Source: Pumilibacter intestinalis
GTDB lineage: Bacteria; Bacillota; Clostridia; Christensenellales; Pumilibacteraceae
NCBI RefSeq assembly: GCF_943193005.1
Contig: NZ_CALPCH010000004.1
Location: 62,001 to 126,000 of the forward strand
Length of the DNA stretch: 64,000 bases
Direction: 5' to 3'
Shown: one piece after another, positions 1-9,529 of the stretch
Numbering within the stretch: position 1 is the first letter of the stretch
Layout of the letters: each line of letters opens with the position of its first letter
Program-made: the position numbers and the translations under genes
Notes under the pieces: model-generated
The model's database searches: none
What the model saw: only the letters and a program-made list of their open reading frames with translations
What the model was told of the DNA's origin: nothing

Positions 1-814
1 TAATTTCGTACACGTCGGCGTCCGACGCGTTGAGCGAAAGCACCACTTTGCGTTTAAGACTCTCCGCCTGCGAAAACGATATGCCGAACGCCATGGCAAG
101 GTCGCCCGTGATATGCCCCCCGCCGAGTGAGAAATTATATAGTCCGAGCAAACCGTCGCCCCGCCCCACGGCAACCGACGTTGTGATATATCCCACGTCT
201 ATGAGCACCACGTACTGGTCGCGCGTAATATCGTCGAACAGCAAAAGTTCTTCGGCGAGAACGCTCGAAACGAATTCGATGGACTCGATACCGAGTTCTT
301 CGAGAATTTTGCCCACGAAATGAATAAACCTGTTTTCCGCCAAAACGTAAGAAATATGCCCGCCGAGCTTGTTGCTCGTCATGCCCACGGGCTGAACGAG
401 CCGCCTGTCGTCGTCGAGCGTGTAATAAACGGGGCCTATATTTATCACCGTATAATCGGGGTTGTTGCGGAACACGTCGCCTTGCTCGTGCAACATATCC
501 ACGTCCGCCTCGGTAACTTTGCGCTTTTTAGTAAGAGAAATGCTCACGTCGCGGCACACAACGGTGGTAAATTCGCCGGGAACGCCCACATACAGTCTTT
601 TTATTTTTGTGCGCGAATTGGTTTCCGCGTTGTTAATGGCATGTCCTATCGCATAACCGAGCTGGTCCGGCTCAAACCATTCGCCATCGGCAAAACCGGC
701 GTAATCGCATTCGCCCATGCCGTTTATGCAAATTGTATTGTTGACTCCGCGCTCGCCGATTAGAACGTCTATCTTACCCGAGCCGAAATCAAGAACCGCT
801 ATGTCCTGAGCCAC
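1..814 (-). CDS. ftsA: Cell division protein FtsA (actin-like ATPase), partial
   Basis: FtsA is the actin-fold protein that tethers FtsZ filaments to the membrane and recruits later division proteins. The reading frame is open to the left edge, so only about 271 N-terminal residues are present. Visible features are a phosphate-1-type loop near the start (VLDFGSGKID), a middle DVGYITTSVAVG stretch like the second phosphate loop, and GGGHITGDLAMAFGIS, which matches the GGxxxTxDLA region of FtsA. The start is GTG at 814, chosen because AGGAGA lies six bases upstream; no ATG is nearby. It follows ftsQ by 79 bases in the usual ftsQ-ftsA order, and ftsZ would be expected beyond the edge. The phosphate-1 loop is divergent from the usual DIGTSK form, so an FtsA-like paralogue cannot be excluded. 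Confidence 0.85.
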   Translation of the reverse strand, partial: MAQDIAVLDFGSGKIDVLIGERGVNNTICINGMGECDYAGFADGEWFEPDQLGYAIGHAINNAETNSRTKIKRLYVGVPGEFTTVVCRDVSISLTKKRKVTEADVDMLHEQGDVFRNNPDYTVINIGPVYYTLDDDRRLVQPVGMTSNKLGGHISYVLAENRFIHFVGKILEELGIESIEFVSSVLAEELLLFDDITRDQYVVLIDVGYITTSVAVGRGDGLLGLYNFSLGGGHITGDLAMAFGISFSQAESLKRKVVLSLNASDADVYEI

Positions 815-893
815 CTTATTTCTCCTAAGTCCGATTATAATTATTATATAATGCCATGCAACATAAAGTCAAGAGATTTGCGTTAATCCGCCG

Positions 894-1640
894 TTATTCT
901 CGGTAGTTGGCAATTATCTTTTCGGTGCCGGCAATTACGAGCGTGCCGCGACTGCGTTTGTCGTCGTCGAGTTCGTTCACGTAAACCGACATTGCAAGCC
1001 GCAATTTTTCGGCAAGCCTGTCCGCCGTTACAATCTCCCATTTCATGCCCGTTGCGGTGCGAAGAACTATAAAATTTCCGCTTATGTCAATCTCGTCGAA
1101 AAGATTTATTACGGTATCGTAATACCCCAGCCGTGCGAGCGCGTCGAATATCGCGGTCACAACGTCGGCGTTGCTCAAGCCTTTGGAAGTTGAAAACGTA
1201 AGTTTGTCGCCCGTTTGCAACTCGGAAAGCTCGCCGCTTATCTTGAGATTTATCACCTCGTCGCCGCCGTTCGATATCACCCGCATATCGTTGTCGCAGT
1301 AATACGTGCGGTGTCCGTCGCTCACTTTTACGTAAGCACGCACCTCAACAAAGTCTATGTATATACGGTTCGGAAACTGTTTTTCAACACTTAAAACGCG
1401 CACGTTGCCGCCCAAACTTTTTTCTATGTTTTGAATGGCTTCGGCTTTGTCTACGAAAAAGATACTCGAGCCGTTCTTTATTTTGTGGCTCGCCTTCACC
1501 TTATCGGTATACTGCGATTTCTCCACGTTCACGCAGTGCACGTCTATATGCTGTACGGAAAAAAGAACGCTGTTGAATACCACCAAAAGCGTCACCGCCA
1601 AAAGTACCGAAAAAAGAATTATGAGCTTTTTATTTCTCAT
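894..1640 (-). CDS. ftsQ: Cell division protein FtsQ/DivIB
   Basis: FtsQ/DivIB is a bitopic divisome protein that bridges early cytoplasmic division proteins and the septal wall synthase. The 248-residue product has a short basic N-terminus (MRNKKL), one membrane segment at about residues 7-29, then a POTRA-like domain (FSVQHIDVHCVNVEKS through FPNRIYIDFVEVRAYV), followed by a beta-rich FtsQ domain. It lies between murA and ftsA as in many Bacillota dcw clusters. No Shine-Dalgarno sequence precedes the ATG at 1640. Instead a near-consensus promoter ends six bases upstream, so the transcript is predicted to be leaderless. Sequence conservation in this family is weak, so the assignment rests on topology, POTRA pattern and synteny. 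Confidence 0.85.
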   Translation of the reverse strand: MRNKKLIILFSVLLAVTLLVVFNSVLFSVQHIDVHCVNVEKSQYTDKVKASHKIKNGSSIFFVDKAEAIQNIEKSLGGNVRVLSVEKQFPNRIYIDFVEVRAYVKVSDGHRTYYCDNDMRVISNGGDEVINLKISGELSELQTGDKLTFSTSKGLSNADVVTAIFDALARLGYYDTVINLFDEIDISGNFIVLRTATGMKWEIVTADRLAEKLRLAMSVYVNELDDDKRSRGTLVIAGTEKIIANYRE

Positions 1641-1646
1641 GATATA

Positions 1647-1675
1647 ATTATATCATTTGTCGAAAAATAAATCAA
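1647..1675 (-). promoter_or_regulatory. Sigma-A promoter of ftsQ, leaderless geometry
   Basis: On the minus strand TTGATT (1670-1675) is followed by a 17-base spacer and TATAAT (1647-1652), then six bases and the ATG of ftsQ. Normal initiation about seven bases after the -10 box would place the first transcribed base on or next to the A of the ATG. The -10 box sits in an 18-base perfect palindrome (1639-1656). Confidence 0.75.
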
Positions 1676-1700
1676 CTGTTTGCGTATATGTAAGATATCG

Positions 1701-2963
1701 TCAGTTTTCGATAACTCTCTTTATATCCGCGCCCAAAAGCGCGAACGCGTTTTCTATTTTATCGTATCCTCTGTCTATGTGCCGCACGCCCGTTATAACG
1801 CTGTCGCCGTCCGCGCCGATTGCCGCCGCTACGAGCGCCGCGCCGCCGCGCAAATCTTCCGCCGCTACGAGTGCACCGCTCAATTTTTTCACGCCCTTAA
1901 CCACAGCCACGCGGTCTTTTACTATTATGTTCGCACCCATCTTTATCAGTTGCGCCGTATATTTGAACCTGTTTTCGAACATGTTTTCCACTATAAAACT
2001 CGTGCCGTCGGCGGCGGCGAGCATAGCGGTTATCTGCGGTTGCATATCGGTGGGATATCCCGGGAAGGGCTGCGTTTCTATTTTATGTACGGCGTGCAAT
2101 TTGCCGCTCGAAACTATGCGCACTCCGTCGTTGAGTTCGGTTATTTCGCAACCCGCTCTTTTGAGTTTTTCGAGCACCGCATACATAAGTTCGGGCTGTG
2201 CGCCCGTAATTTGCGCCCTGCCGCCCGCACTACCCACGGCGGTTAAATATGTGGCGGCGGCTATCCTGTCGCCCAGCGGCGTGTATTCGCCGCCTCCGAG
2301 CGATTTTACGCCTTCTACCGTGATTACTCCCGTGCCCGCGCCGTGCACCTTGCCGCCGAGGTAATTTATAAAGTTTTGCAGGTCCACAATCTCGGGTTCG
2401 CGCGCGGCGTTGCGTATCACAGTCACGCCGCTTCCGAGAGTGCCCGCCATCATTATGTTTTCGGTTGCGCCAACGCTCGGAAAATCGAGTTCCACCACTC
2501 CGCCGCGCTTGTTGTCGCCGTCGCATATAATCATTCCGCCGTATTCGGTAACTTTTATGCCCAAACATTTCAGCCCGTATATATGTAAATCTATGGGGCG
2601 CAATCCTATTTCGCACCCGCCCGGATAACTGATATCGGCATAGTGAAAACGCGCGAGTATCGGTCCTAAGATAAACACCGAAGACCGTATCGAGCTCGTG
2701 AGGTCCGCCGTTACGAGTTGCGGATTGGCATACTTGCAGTTAACGCTCAAAGTGCCGTTTTTCAGTTCCGCACTGCCGCCTATAGCTCTTATAATATCTA
2801 TCATGCTGAAAATATCCGCTATTTGCGGACAGTTATGTATGTGTATTTCTTCTTCCGACATGATACAGCAAGCTATTAAAGGCAATACGGAGTTTTTCGC
2901 CGCGGTCACGCGCAATTCGCCTTCGAGTCTGCGCCCGCCGCTTATAATAAGTTTTTCATTCAT
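1701..2963 (-). CDS. murA: UDP-N-acetylglucosamine 1-carboxyvinyltransferase MurA
   Basis: MurA transfers enolpyruvate from phosphoenolpyruvate to UDP-GlcNAc, the first committed step of peptidoglycan synthesis in the cytoplasm. The 420-residue product has the expected length. It shows the N-terminal KN motif (Lys23-Asn24, in TAAKNSVLPL) and the fosfomycin-target loop PGGCEIGLRPIDLH with the catalytic cysteine at about residue 117. The start is ATG at 2963 with AAGAGG nine bases upstream. It precedes ftsQ by about 60 bases. Because the proximal dcw genes lie 22.7 kb away, this copy sits in the detached distal half of the cluster. The retained cysteine suggests fosfomycin sensitivity, which is inference. 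Confidence 0.96.
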   Translation of the reverse strand: MNEKLIISGGRRLEGELRVTAAKNSVLPLIACCIMSEEEIHIHNCPQIADIFSMIDIIRAIGGSAELKNGTLSVNCKYANPQLVTADLTSSIRSSVFILGPILARFHYADISYPGGCEIGLRPIDLHIYGLKCLGIKVTEYGGMIICDGDNKRGGVVELDFPSVGATENIMMAGTLGSGVTVIRNAAREPEIVDLQNFINYLGGKVHGAGTGVITVEGVKSLGGGEYTPLGDRIAAATYLTAVGSAGGRAQITGAQPELMYAVLEKLKRAGCEITELNDGVRIVSSGKLHAVHKIETQPFPGYPTDMQPQITAMLAAADGTSFIVENMFENRFKYTAQLIKMGANIIVKDRVAVVKGVKKLSGALVAAEDLRGGAALVAAAIGADGDSVITGVRHIDRGYDKIENAFALLGADIKRVIEN

Positions 2964-3056
2964 ACATATAAACCTCTTAATCGGATACTATAATGTATGA
3001 ATTTTGCGCTAATCTGTTACTTTTTCCGCCACGACGGCATAAATAAATAAAATCCG

Positions 3057-3098
3057 AAAAAATCCCCTGCGGCAATTATGTTACCGCAAGGGATTTTT
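3057..3098 (-). terminator. Terminator of the giant three-gene operon
   Basis: A long hairpin (AAAATCCC and TGCGG arms pairing with CCGCA and GGGATTTT, with an AT-rich loop) lies 27 bases after the stop of the 2122-residue gene. On the minus strand it ends in a run of T, typical of Rho-independent termination. It separates the giant operon from murA. Confidence 0.85.
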
Positions 3099-3124
3099 AC
3101 ATAACGATTTACTGTATCGATTTA

Positions 3125-6100
3125 CTATTTCTTAAGACGGGAACGGAGTTTGTCGAGCACAAGCGAATTCGCGAGTCGGCGCACTCTGTCGGTTTGTTCG
3201 TCTACCTGTATGGTGGTGAACTCCTGCGGAAGAATATCTTTCACTATTTCTTCCACCTCGCTGTGCGGCACGTTACCGTCGCCGAGCTGTTGAACGAGCT
3301 GTTCCATTATGAGCTTATTCGCAACCTGTTTGGCTATGCGCGAAGCTATATCCATTTCTTCGCTCGTGGCGGGTATGGGTTCGGGCTCGAAATTCGGATT
3401 GAGCACTATCGTTTCGTCAATACTCGAACCGCCCAAGTTTATGCTCGTAGAGTCTATTTTGGATAAAAGCGTGTCGCTCGAAAGTCCGTCGTCTTCTTCC
3501 GCCGCGGGTTTGGCTTTGGGACGGTTGCCGCGTTTTGCGCCGGACTTTCCTTTTCCCGAATTCTTTGCGCCCGATTTTGCGCGTTGCGAAGAATTCTTCC
3601 TTGCCGCGGGTTTTGCGGGAGCTTCTTCTTCCACAATGCCGGCAAGCTGATTGAGCTCGGCTTTAAGGTCGCTTATCGAGCGCGACAGTTCTTCGTCGCC
3701 CGCGCTCGGCTCGCGTTCCGCCATTGCGCCTATCTCGTTTTTGAGCACGGATATTTCTCTCAATATCTTTTTGCTCTCTTCCGAAGAATTGCGGCTGTCC
3801 ATCTCTTTGCGAAGAGCGGCTATTTCTCGGAGTACCGCGCTGTTGTCTACCGTAACCGTTTCGGTTTTGTTGCGCCCGAGTTCGGCTTTAAGGCTCTCTA
3901 TTTCGCTACGCAAATCCTCGCTCGTGGCCGGCGCGGCAAGCGAAGAAGCTATTTCCGATTTAAGACTCTCTATTTCTTCGCTCAAGCGTTCGTTGGAAGC
4001 CTGACTTATAAACGCGTTTTGGCGTTCGATGAGTCGCGCCATTTCGGACATAAAGTTAAGAGTTGTCGCGTCGGCTTCGCGCTGATTGTAAAGTTCTTCT
4101 TTGAGTGCGGCAAGTTCGGAAAGTATCGCGTCGTTTGCCGCGGTATCTTCGCTTTGCTTTAAGCGGGCTATCTCTTCGCGCAGTTCGTCGAAACGAGCTT
4201 CCGTTTTCTCGCTGTCGTCTATGGCAAGATTTGTGAGCCTGTCTTTCATTTGCGCAAGCTCTTCGCCGAGCGCGTTGGTTTCGTCGGACTGCTTGATAAC
4301 CGCAAGTTCGTCTCTCAACGAAGATATCTCGTCGAGAATTATATTGTTGTAGCTTTCGTACACTACCTCGTTGCTCGTTCCGTCGTTTACGTTAGCCATG
4401 CTGATTGCAAACAACTGGTCTCTGAGCGACTGCACCTCGGATATGAGTTCTTCTTTGCTCTTGTCTTCCGCGGGCGAGGTGCGCGTTTTGTTAAGTTCGT
4501 CTTTGAAGGCTTGGAATTCGTCGCGGAGCGCGAGAACTTCGTTTATAATGCCGAGGTCGGGCTCTTCCTTTATGGCGCGTACGTCCTCTTTTATTGCGTC
4601 TATGCTCTCCATGATGCCCGCGGTATCGTCCGCACTGCTGCCGTTCTCGCGCATGCGCTCCATTTCTTCGCGCAAACCGAGTATCTCGTTCAACAACGTT
4701 GCGTCAGTTTCGGTTTCGGCTACTGCGGCGGGCGCGTTCATCTGCTCGCGCAATTCCGCTATCTCCTCGCGCAAAGACATAACCTCGTTAAGCACAAGCT
4801 CGTCGGGTTCGGAACTTGCCTGTTCGGGCGCGACCATATTGCTCATCTCTTCGCGCAATGCCGCAATTTCTTCTCTCAAAGAAAGCACTTCGTTCAAAAC
4901 GGCTTCGTCGGGTTCGGCAACCGCCGCGGGAACGGAAGCGGCGTTCATAAGCTGTTCGCGTATCTCGGCGAGTTGCTCGTTAACCGACGACAAATCCACG
5001 CTTACCGTTGCGTTTTCGGCGGCAACGGGCGCAACCGCTTTCGACTCTTCCATTTCCTGTCTGAGCGCAAGCACTTCGCCGTAAAGCTCTTCCATTGTTA
5101 CGGCGGAATTGCTCGATATCATTTCTTTTATGGAGTTTAATTCGCCGAATATGGCTTTGCCCGTTTCAGCACCGTCTTCCGAACCCGCTATAGCTCCGCC
5201 CACGGCGAGAGTCTGCAAATCCGCAAGTTGGTCTTTAACGCTCTGAAGCTCCTCGGTATAGTCGGGACTTACGAGCGAAAGCTCCTCGAGCTTTTCGCCT
5301 ATCATGGCAAACAGTTCGCTCTTGAGCGTTTGCATTTCGTCGGCAAGAGCCGCCTTATCCGCTTGCGCGTCGCTCTCGCGAGCCGCCGCGGCGGTTTCGT
5401 TCATATCGGTGAAATCGGCTTTGAGTTCGGCAACCTCGCTCTTTACGTTTATTATTTCGTCCAATACGACGTTAAGCTCGTTAGACACCGCGTTTTCGCG
5501 AGCCGCGCCGCCGTCTTCGGCAAGCGTAGTTCTGCGCGAAATCATATCTTTTATTTCGGAAAGCGCGGACTGTATTTCGTCTATCTCGCCCGCCTGTTCC
5601 GCAAGATTTTCTATCTTGAGATTGTCTATCTCGTTATGAAGACCGGTGAGCTCGTCGAGAATTACCGAAATATTTTCGTCGGCAACCGCGGTAACGGGAT
5701 GCACGTCGTCTTGCGCCGACACCATGCCCGCAACGTCGTCTTTATATGCCTGTATTTCGTCTCTAAGCGAAACTATTTCGCTCAAAAGCATATTCACTTC
5801 GTCGCTCGTGGGTGTGCCGTCGCCCCCGATGGGAACTCCGTCGCCTTCGCTTCTCAAAGTTTTTATATCCGAAATATCGGCTTTAAGCTCCAACAAGTCG
5901 CCTTTAAGCCCTTCGAGCTCGGCGGCAACGTCGCCGTTATCGAGAAGCCGAGCCGTTTTAACGTCTTCTCTTAGCGAGAGAATTTCGGCAACGGTGTCGT
6001 ACTCGTCGAGCGTGGCAATCTTCTCTTTGATTGCCGCAATATCGTCCATTATGAGCGATAAGCCTTCGTTTTCCAACGTTTCGGCGAGCGGGTCGCTCTC

Positions 6101-9100
6101 GGGCGCGGTTTCTATGTTGGCTTCTATTTGGTTGCGGATAAAGGTAATATCGTCTTGCATCCGCACTATTTCGGAGGTCTGCTCGTCGCCCGCGCTGAGT
6201 TTGTCTTTTATATCGGCAACCTCGGCGATAAGCGTATGCAATTCTTCCAAAGTGGATACGTTGAAATCCGAGGCTTCTTTAACCGAATTATCGGTGGCAA
6301 CCACTTGAGAAAGCGACGTGATTTGTTCGGCAATCTTATCGAGTTGCGTTGCAACCGTATCCGACTGCAACTGTTGCGAATTTTCGAGATTGCCCAGTCT
6401 TTCTCTGAGTTCGGTTATTTCCGAAAGCAGTTTCGCCTGGTCCTCTTCGGTTGCGGGTATAGCCGCAATGCTCTGCTCGAGTTCTTTGAGATGTATTTGT
6501 TCCTTTATTTCCGCAAGAGAATCGCGTATGCCCGCGCTCGATTTTTCGTATACGGAATGAACCTCGTTAACCCGAGTGGATATGGAAATTATTTCGTCGT
6601 ATATGTTGGTGGCGTCTTTGTCGCCCGGCGGCATCAAAAGTTCGAGCAATTTGTTTACGCGCTCGGATATGGAGTTTTGATTGTCCGAAAGCAACAAACC
6701 GTTGGTATTCACCAAATCTTCGATTGCCGCGCTCTTTTCTTTAAGCTCTTCTATAGCCGCCGCAATGCCCTGCTGTCCGTCGAGTATCTGCGCCGCGTTT
6801 TCGTCTTGAATCGCAAAGCGTTCGTCAAGCACCGCCACAATGTTTTCGGCTTGCTCGCTCACCAAAGCCGCCGTTTCCGCGTTAACCTCTATGGTTGCAA
6901 TCCGCTCTTCCAGCGTTTTGAGATTTTCGCCGAACTCGGCGCGAACGGTTTCTATCTGCTCGGAAAGCTCCTTGTTGCCCACCGCTTCGGCGGCTTGCTC
7001 GTTGAGTCTGCGCTCCACGCCCTCGCGAACAAACGCAACGTCTTCGAGCAATTTGGCGCGGTCTGCCGCGCTTAAAGCCTGCGAGTCCTCGTATGCGGTT
7101 CTAAAATCCACAACGCTGTCTATCACCGCGGCGGACATATCCGCGGCGGCAAGTCCTTCCATTACCGCCTTTATTTCGTCGAGCTTGGCTTGCAGTTTCT
7201 CCGAGGTATCGCCGTCCACCGCCGACAAATCTTCGTAAAGTTTGTCGAACTGCGCAACGATATCGTCGTACAGTTTATCGAACTGACCGGATTGCCCCAC
7301 CGTTTCCGGCAACGCCAAAATATCGGTGCGCAAATCGGTTATTTGCGAAACGAATACGTCTTGCTCGGCAAGTTTCTCTTTGATTTCGGCTATTTGCTCG
7401 GCAATTTCCTCGGAAATACCGTTGCCGCTTTCTACCGCCTCGAACTCGTCCGCCTGCGGGTAAACCTCTTCTGCGGCGGCGGGAACTTCGGTATTTATCA
7501 GTCTGCTTTCTATATCGGCAAGCCTGCCCGAGAGCGCGTCGAAATTACGTTGTACCTCGCCCGAAAGTTCGTCTATATTGATTTTAGCGTCGAGAGCCGC
7601 GAGCATCGCCCTGAGCTCTTCTATTTGCTCGCCCGCGAGTTCGGCGGATTGAGCGTCGAATTCCACACGTGGCTGAGCCGTAGCCGCAAGTCCGTCTTCT
7701 TCGGTGCGCGACGCAACGCCCGCGGCGGCAAGGTCTTCCACCATGCGCCCGAGCTCAGCAACCGACTGCATAAGCGAATTGATACGGTCGGAAACGGAAT
7801 CGCCTTCGCCGAAAGTCATGGCGTCGGACGTGGGCAACGGCATTTCGGGCGAATACGAAACGATATCGCCCACAGTAAGATTTGTAAGTTCGGATATAAG
7901 AGCTTTAATCTCGGTGTCAACCGCGTGCTTGTCGGTTTCGGTGTCGCGCTTGCGCTCGTTGAATATGGATACGATTTCGTCGCGAAGCCCGTTCACAACC
8001 GATACGTTCTTAGCCCCCTCGGCGTCGTTAATAGCCGAAGCCATTTCGGGCAAAAATTCCATTACGTTTTCCACGTCTTCTCTGCGCGACCTTTCGGCAA
8101 ACGAAATATAGCGGTTTACCGCTTCTTTCTTAGCCGACGAAACCGTAATTTTGCCGGTTGCGGAAGCAAACGAATTGAGAGAGTCGAACACGCTCCTGTC
8201 AAGCGGTGTGTCCATGAGTTCTTTGAGAACTATATTATATGCCGTGAGAGCGTCAGCAGTGATGAAATCCTGCGCGTTCACGGTAGACACGAAATTTTCC
8301 AACGCCTCGAGCTTTGTGCGGAAATCGTTGCTGTTGGCTATAGTGGCGTGAAGCAAATCGAGCTCGGTGTAAGCCTTGAGAGCCATGTTCACAAGCTCTT
8401 GCTGATTTGCGTCGCCGGAGCCGAGCATTCCCTTAAGTTCGTATACCGAACGCATTATTTCGGTTAAATCCACTCTGCCGCCTTCGGTCTTAATGCGAGC
8501 GAGCTTGTTGAGTATGTTGCGGTCAACTCCTCCGCCCGTGTTTTCGTTCGAAGCCGCGGCAAGCGACGCGGTTGCGCCGAGCATGGCTTCGGCGTGCTCG
8601 TCTACCGCGCTTTTGAGAGCGGCTACCGACGAGGATATTTCCGCAATGGCTTCACTGTTATTTACGCACGCGGGGCGTTCTTCGAGCGTTTTAACCGCCT
8701 CGCGAATATCCGCGAGAGCTTTGTTTACGGTTTCGTCGCCGCTCATTGCCTCGAGTTTGGTTTTGAGTTCCGCAATATCGGCGATAATACGCGCGTCGGA
8801 ATCGCGAGTAGACTTAAGGAGAGTTTCGTTTATTCCTACGAGCTTGCCGAACTCTTTATGCGGCAAAGCGGGCTGCTGAGGAGCCTCGGGCAAATAACCC
8901 GCGGCTTGATTGCCTGCGGGCAAAGCTGCCGCCTTGCTCTTTTCGGGCGCTTGCAATTCCTCTATGCGCTCGTTAAGACGCTTTATTTCGGACAAAAACT
9001 GCGCTTCGTTATGCTTTTTCTCGCGCTCCATATCGTCTTTGAGTCGGCTGAGCTCTTCGTGGAGCGTTTGCGAATTCTGCGTTTTCGAGAGTTCGTCACG

Positions 9101-9493
9101 AAGGCGCGAGATTTCGTTATACATAACAACGTCGTTATTTTGCGGCATGCCGAACATCATGTGCGGCTGTATAGGCAAAAACGGCTGCTGCATTACAGGC
9201 TGTTGCTGTACGGCGGCAGGAGTCATGTTGCGCTTAAGCTCCGCCAATTCGTCGAGCACTTGATTTAAGCGGTCGTCGTAATACTGGTCGTCGTAGCCCT
9301 CGTCGTACTCTTCGTCGTCATACGGCTCTTCGTCCTCGTATTCTTCGTCGTCGTAATCCTCGTCTTCGTACTCTTCGTCGTCGTATTCTTCTTCGCCCGT
9401 ATCGTACTCTTCGTCACGCTCGATTACTTCTTCTTCGTACTCGTCGTAATCGTCTTCGTCAGCCATGGAAAGATTGTAGATATCGTTGTTCAT
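3125..9493 (-). CDS. Giant acidic coiled-coil protein (2122 residues), unrecognised
   Basis: Not a recognised family. The protein has no signal peptide, membrane helix or Walker motif, so it is predicted soluble and cytoplasmic. Residues about 10-70 are an extreme Asp/Glu/Tyr tract, followed by a short Gln/Pro-rich stretch. From about 90 to 1950 it is almost continuous coiled coil, with more than twenty degenerate copies of a motif like LxEIxxLRxEIxxLK (for example EVLSLREEIAALREEM and EVMSLREEIAELREQM) separated by variable linkers. At about 1960-2001 comes a Lys/Arg/Ser/Gly basic segment, then a conserved-looking 120-residue C-terminal domain ending in a basic helix. The start is the fourth codon of the longest frame (ATG at 9493), because AGAGG sits nine bases upstream of it but directly abuts the earlier ATG. 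It is the last gene of a three-gene operon, 36 bases after the membrane protein gene, and a terminator follows. A scaffold or filament role is inference. Confidence 0.9.
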   Translation of the reverse strand: MNNDIYNLSMADEDDYDEYEEEVIERDEEYDTGEEEYDDEEYEDEDYDDEEYEDEEPYDDEEYDEGYDDQYYDDRLNQVLDELAELKRNMTPAAVQQQPVMQQPFLPIQPHMMFGMPQNNDVVMYNEISRLRDELSKTQNSQTLHEELSRLKDDMEREKKHNEAQFLSEIKRLNERIEELQAPEKSKAAALPAGNQAAGYLPEAPQQPALPHKEFGKLVGINETLLKSTRDSDARIIADIAELKTKLEAMSGDETVNKALADIREAVKTLEERPACVNNSEAIAEISSSVAALKSAVDEHAEAMLGATASLAAASNENTGGGVDRNILNKLARIKTEGGRVDLTEIMRSVYELKGMLGSGDANQQELVNMALKAYTELDLLHATIANSNDFRTKLEALENFVSTVNAQDFITADALTAYNIVLKELMDTPLDRSVFDSLNSFASATGKITVSSAKKEAVNRYISFAERSRREDVENVMEFLPEMASAINDAEGAKNVSVVNGLRDEIVSIFNERKRDTETDKHAVDTEIKALISELTNLTVGDIVSYSPEMPLPTSDAMTFGEGDSVSDRINSLMQSVAELGRMVEDLAAAGVASRTEEDGLAATAQPRVEFDAQSAELAGEQIEELRAMLAALDAKINIDELSGEVQRNFDALSGRLADIESRLINTEVPAAAEEVYPQADEFEAVESGNGISEEIAEQIAEIKEKLAEQDVFVSQITDLRTDILALPETVGQSGQFDKLYDDIVAQFDKLYEDLSAVDGDTSEKLQAKLDEIKAVMEGLAAADMSAAVIDSVVDFRTAYEDSQALSAADRAKLLEDVAFVREGVERRLNEQAAEAVGNKELSEQIETVRAEFGENLKTLEERIATIEVNAETAALVSEQAENIVAVLDERFAIQDENAAQILDGQQGIAAAIEELKEKSAAIEDLVNTNGLLLSDNQNSISERVNKLLELLMPPGDKDATNIYDEIISISTRVNEVHSVYEKSSAGIRDSLAEIKEQIHLKELEQSIAAIPATEEDQAKLLSEITELRERLGNLENSQQLQSDTVATQLDKIAEQITSLSQVVATDNSVKEASDFNVSTLEELHTLIAEVADIKDKLSAGDEQTSEIVRMQDDITFIRNQIEANIETAPESDPLAETLENEGLSLIMDDIAAIKEKIATLDEYDTVAEILSLREDVKTARLLDNGDVAAELEGLKGDLLELKADISDIKTLRSEGDGVPIGGDGTPTSDEVNMLLSEIVSLRDEIQAYKDDVAGMVSAQDDVHPVTAVADENISVILDELTGLHNEIDNLKIENLAEQAGEIDEIQSALSEIKDMISRRTTLAEDGGAARENAVSNELNVVLDEIINVKSEVAELKADFTDMNETAAAARESDAQADKAALADEMQTLKSELFAMIGEKLEELSLVSPDYTEELQSVKDQLADLQTLAVGGAIAGSEDGAETGKAIFGELNSIKEMISSNSAVTMEELYGEVLALRQEMEESKAVAPVAAENATVSVDLSSVNEQLAEIREQLMNAASVPAAVAEPDEAVLNEVLSLREEIAALREEMSNMVAPEQASSEPDELVLNEVMSLREEIAELREQMNAPAAVAETETDATLLNEILGLREEMERMRENGSSADDTAGIMESIDAIKEDVRAIKEEPDLGIINEVLALRDEFQAFKDELNKTRTSPAEDKSKEELISEVQSLRDQLFAISMANVNDGTSNEVVYESYNNIILDEISSLRDELAVIKQSDETNALGEELAQMKDRLTNLAIDDSEKTEARFDELREEIARLKQSEDTAANDAILSELAALKEELYNQREADATTLNFMSEMARLIERQNAFISQASNERLSEEIESLKSEIASSLAAPATSEDLRSEIESLKAELGRNKTETVTVDNSAVLREIAALRKEMDSRNSSEESKKILREISVLKNEIGAMAEREPSAGDEELSRSISDLKAELNQLAGIVEEEAPAKPAARKNSSQRAKSGAKNSGKGKSGAKRGNRPKAKPAAEEDDGLSSDTLLSKIDSTSINLGGSSIDETIVLNPNFEPEPIPATSEEMDIASRIAKQVANKLIMEQLVQQLGDGNVPHSEVEEIVKDILPQEFTTIQVDEQTDRVRRLANSLVLDKLRSRLKK

Positions 9494-9529
9494 GTTTTTC
9501 ATCCTCTCTATCGCGCCTTTCTTCCTTAA

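Noticed and set aside
3194-9268. Many long plus-strand open frames opposite the coiled-coil genes, up to several hundred codons
   Set aside because: They are antisense shadows caused by the Glu/Lys/Leu-rich codons of the real minus-strand genes, and have Phe/Arg/Tyr-rich or Ser-rich artefact composition without ribosome sites.
3125-9493. SMC/MukB-like protein or phage tape-measure protein
   Set aside because: There are no Walker A/B or hinge domains for SMC, no transmembrane segments or phage neighbours for a tape-measure protein.
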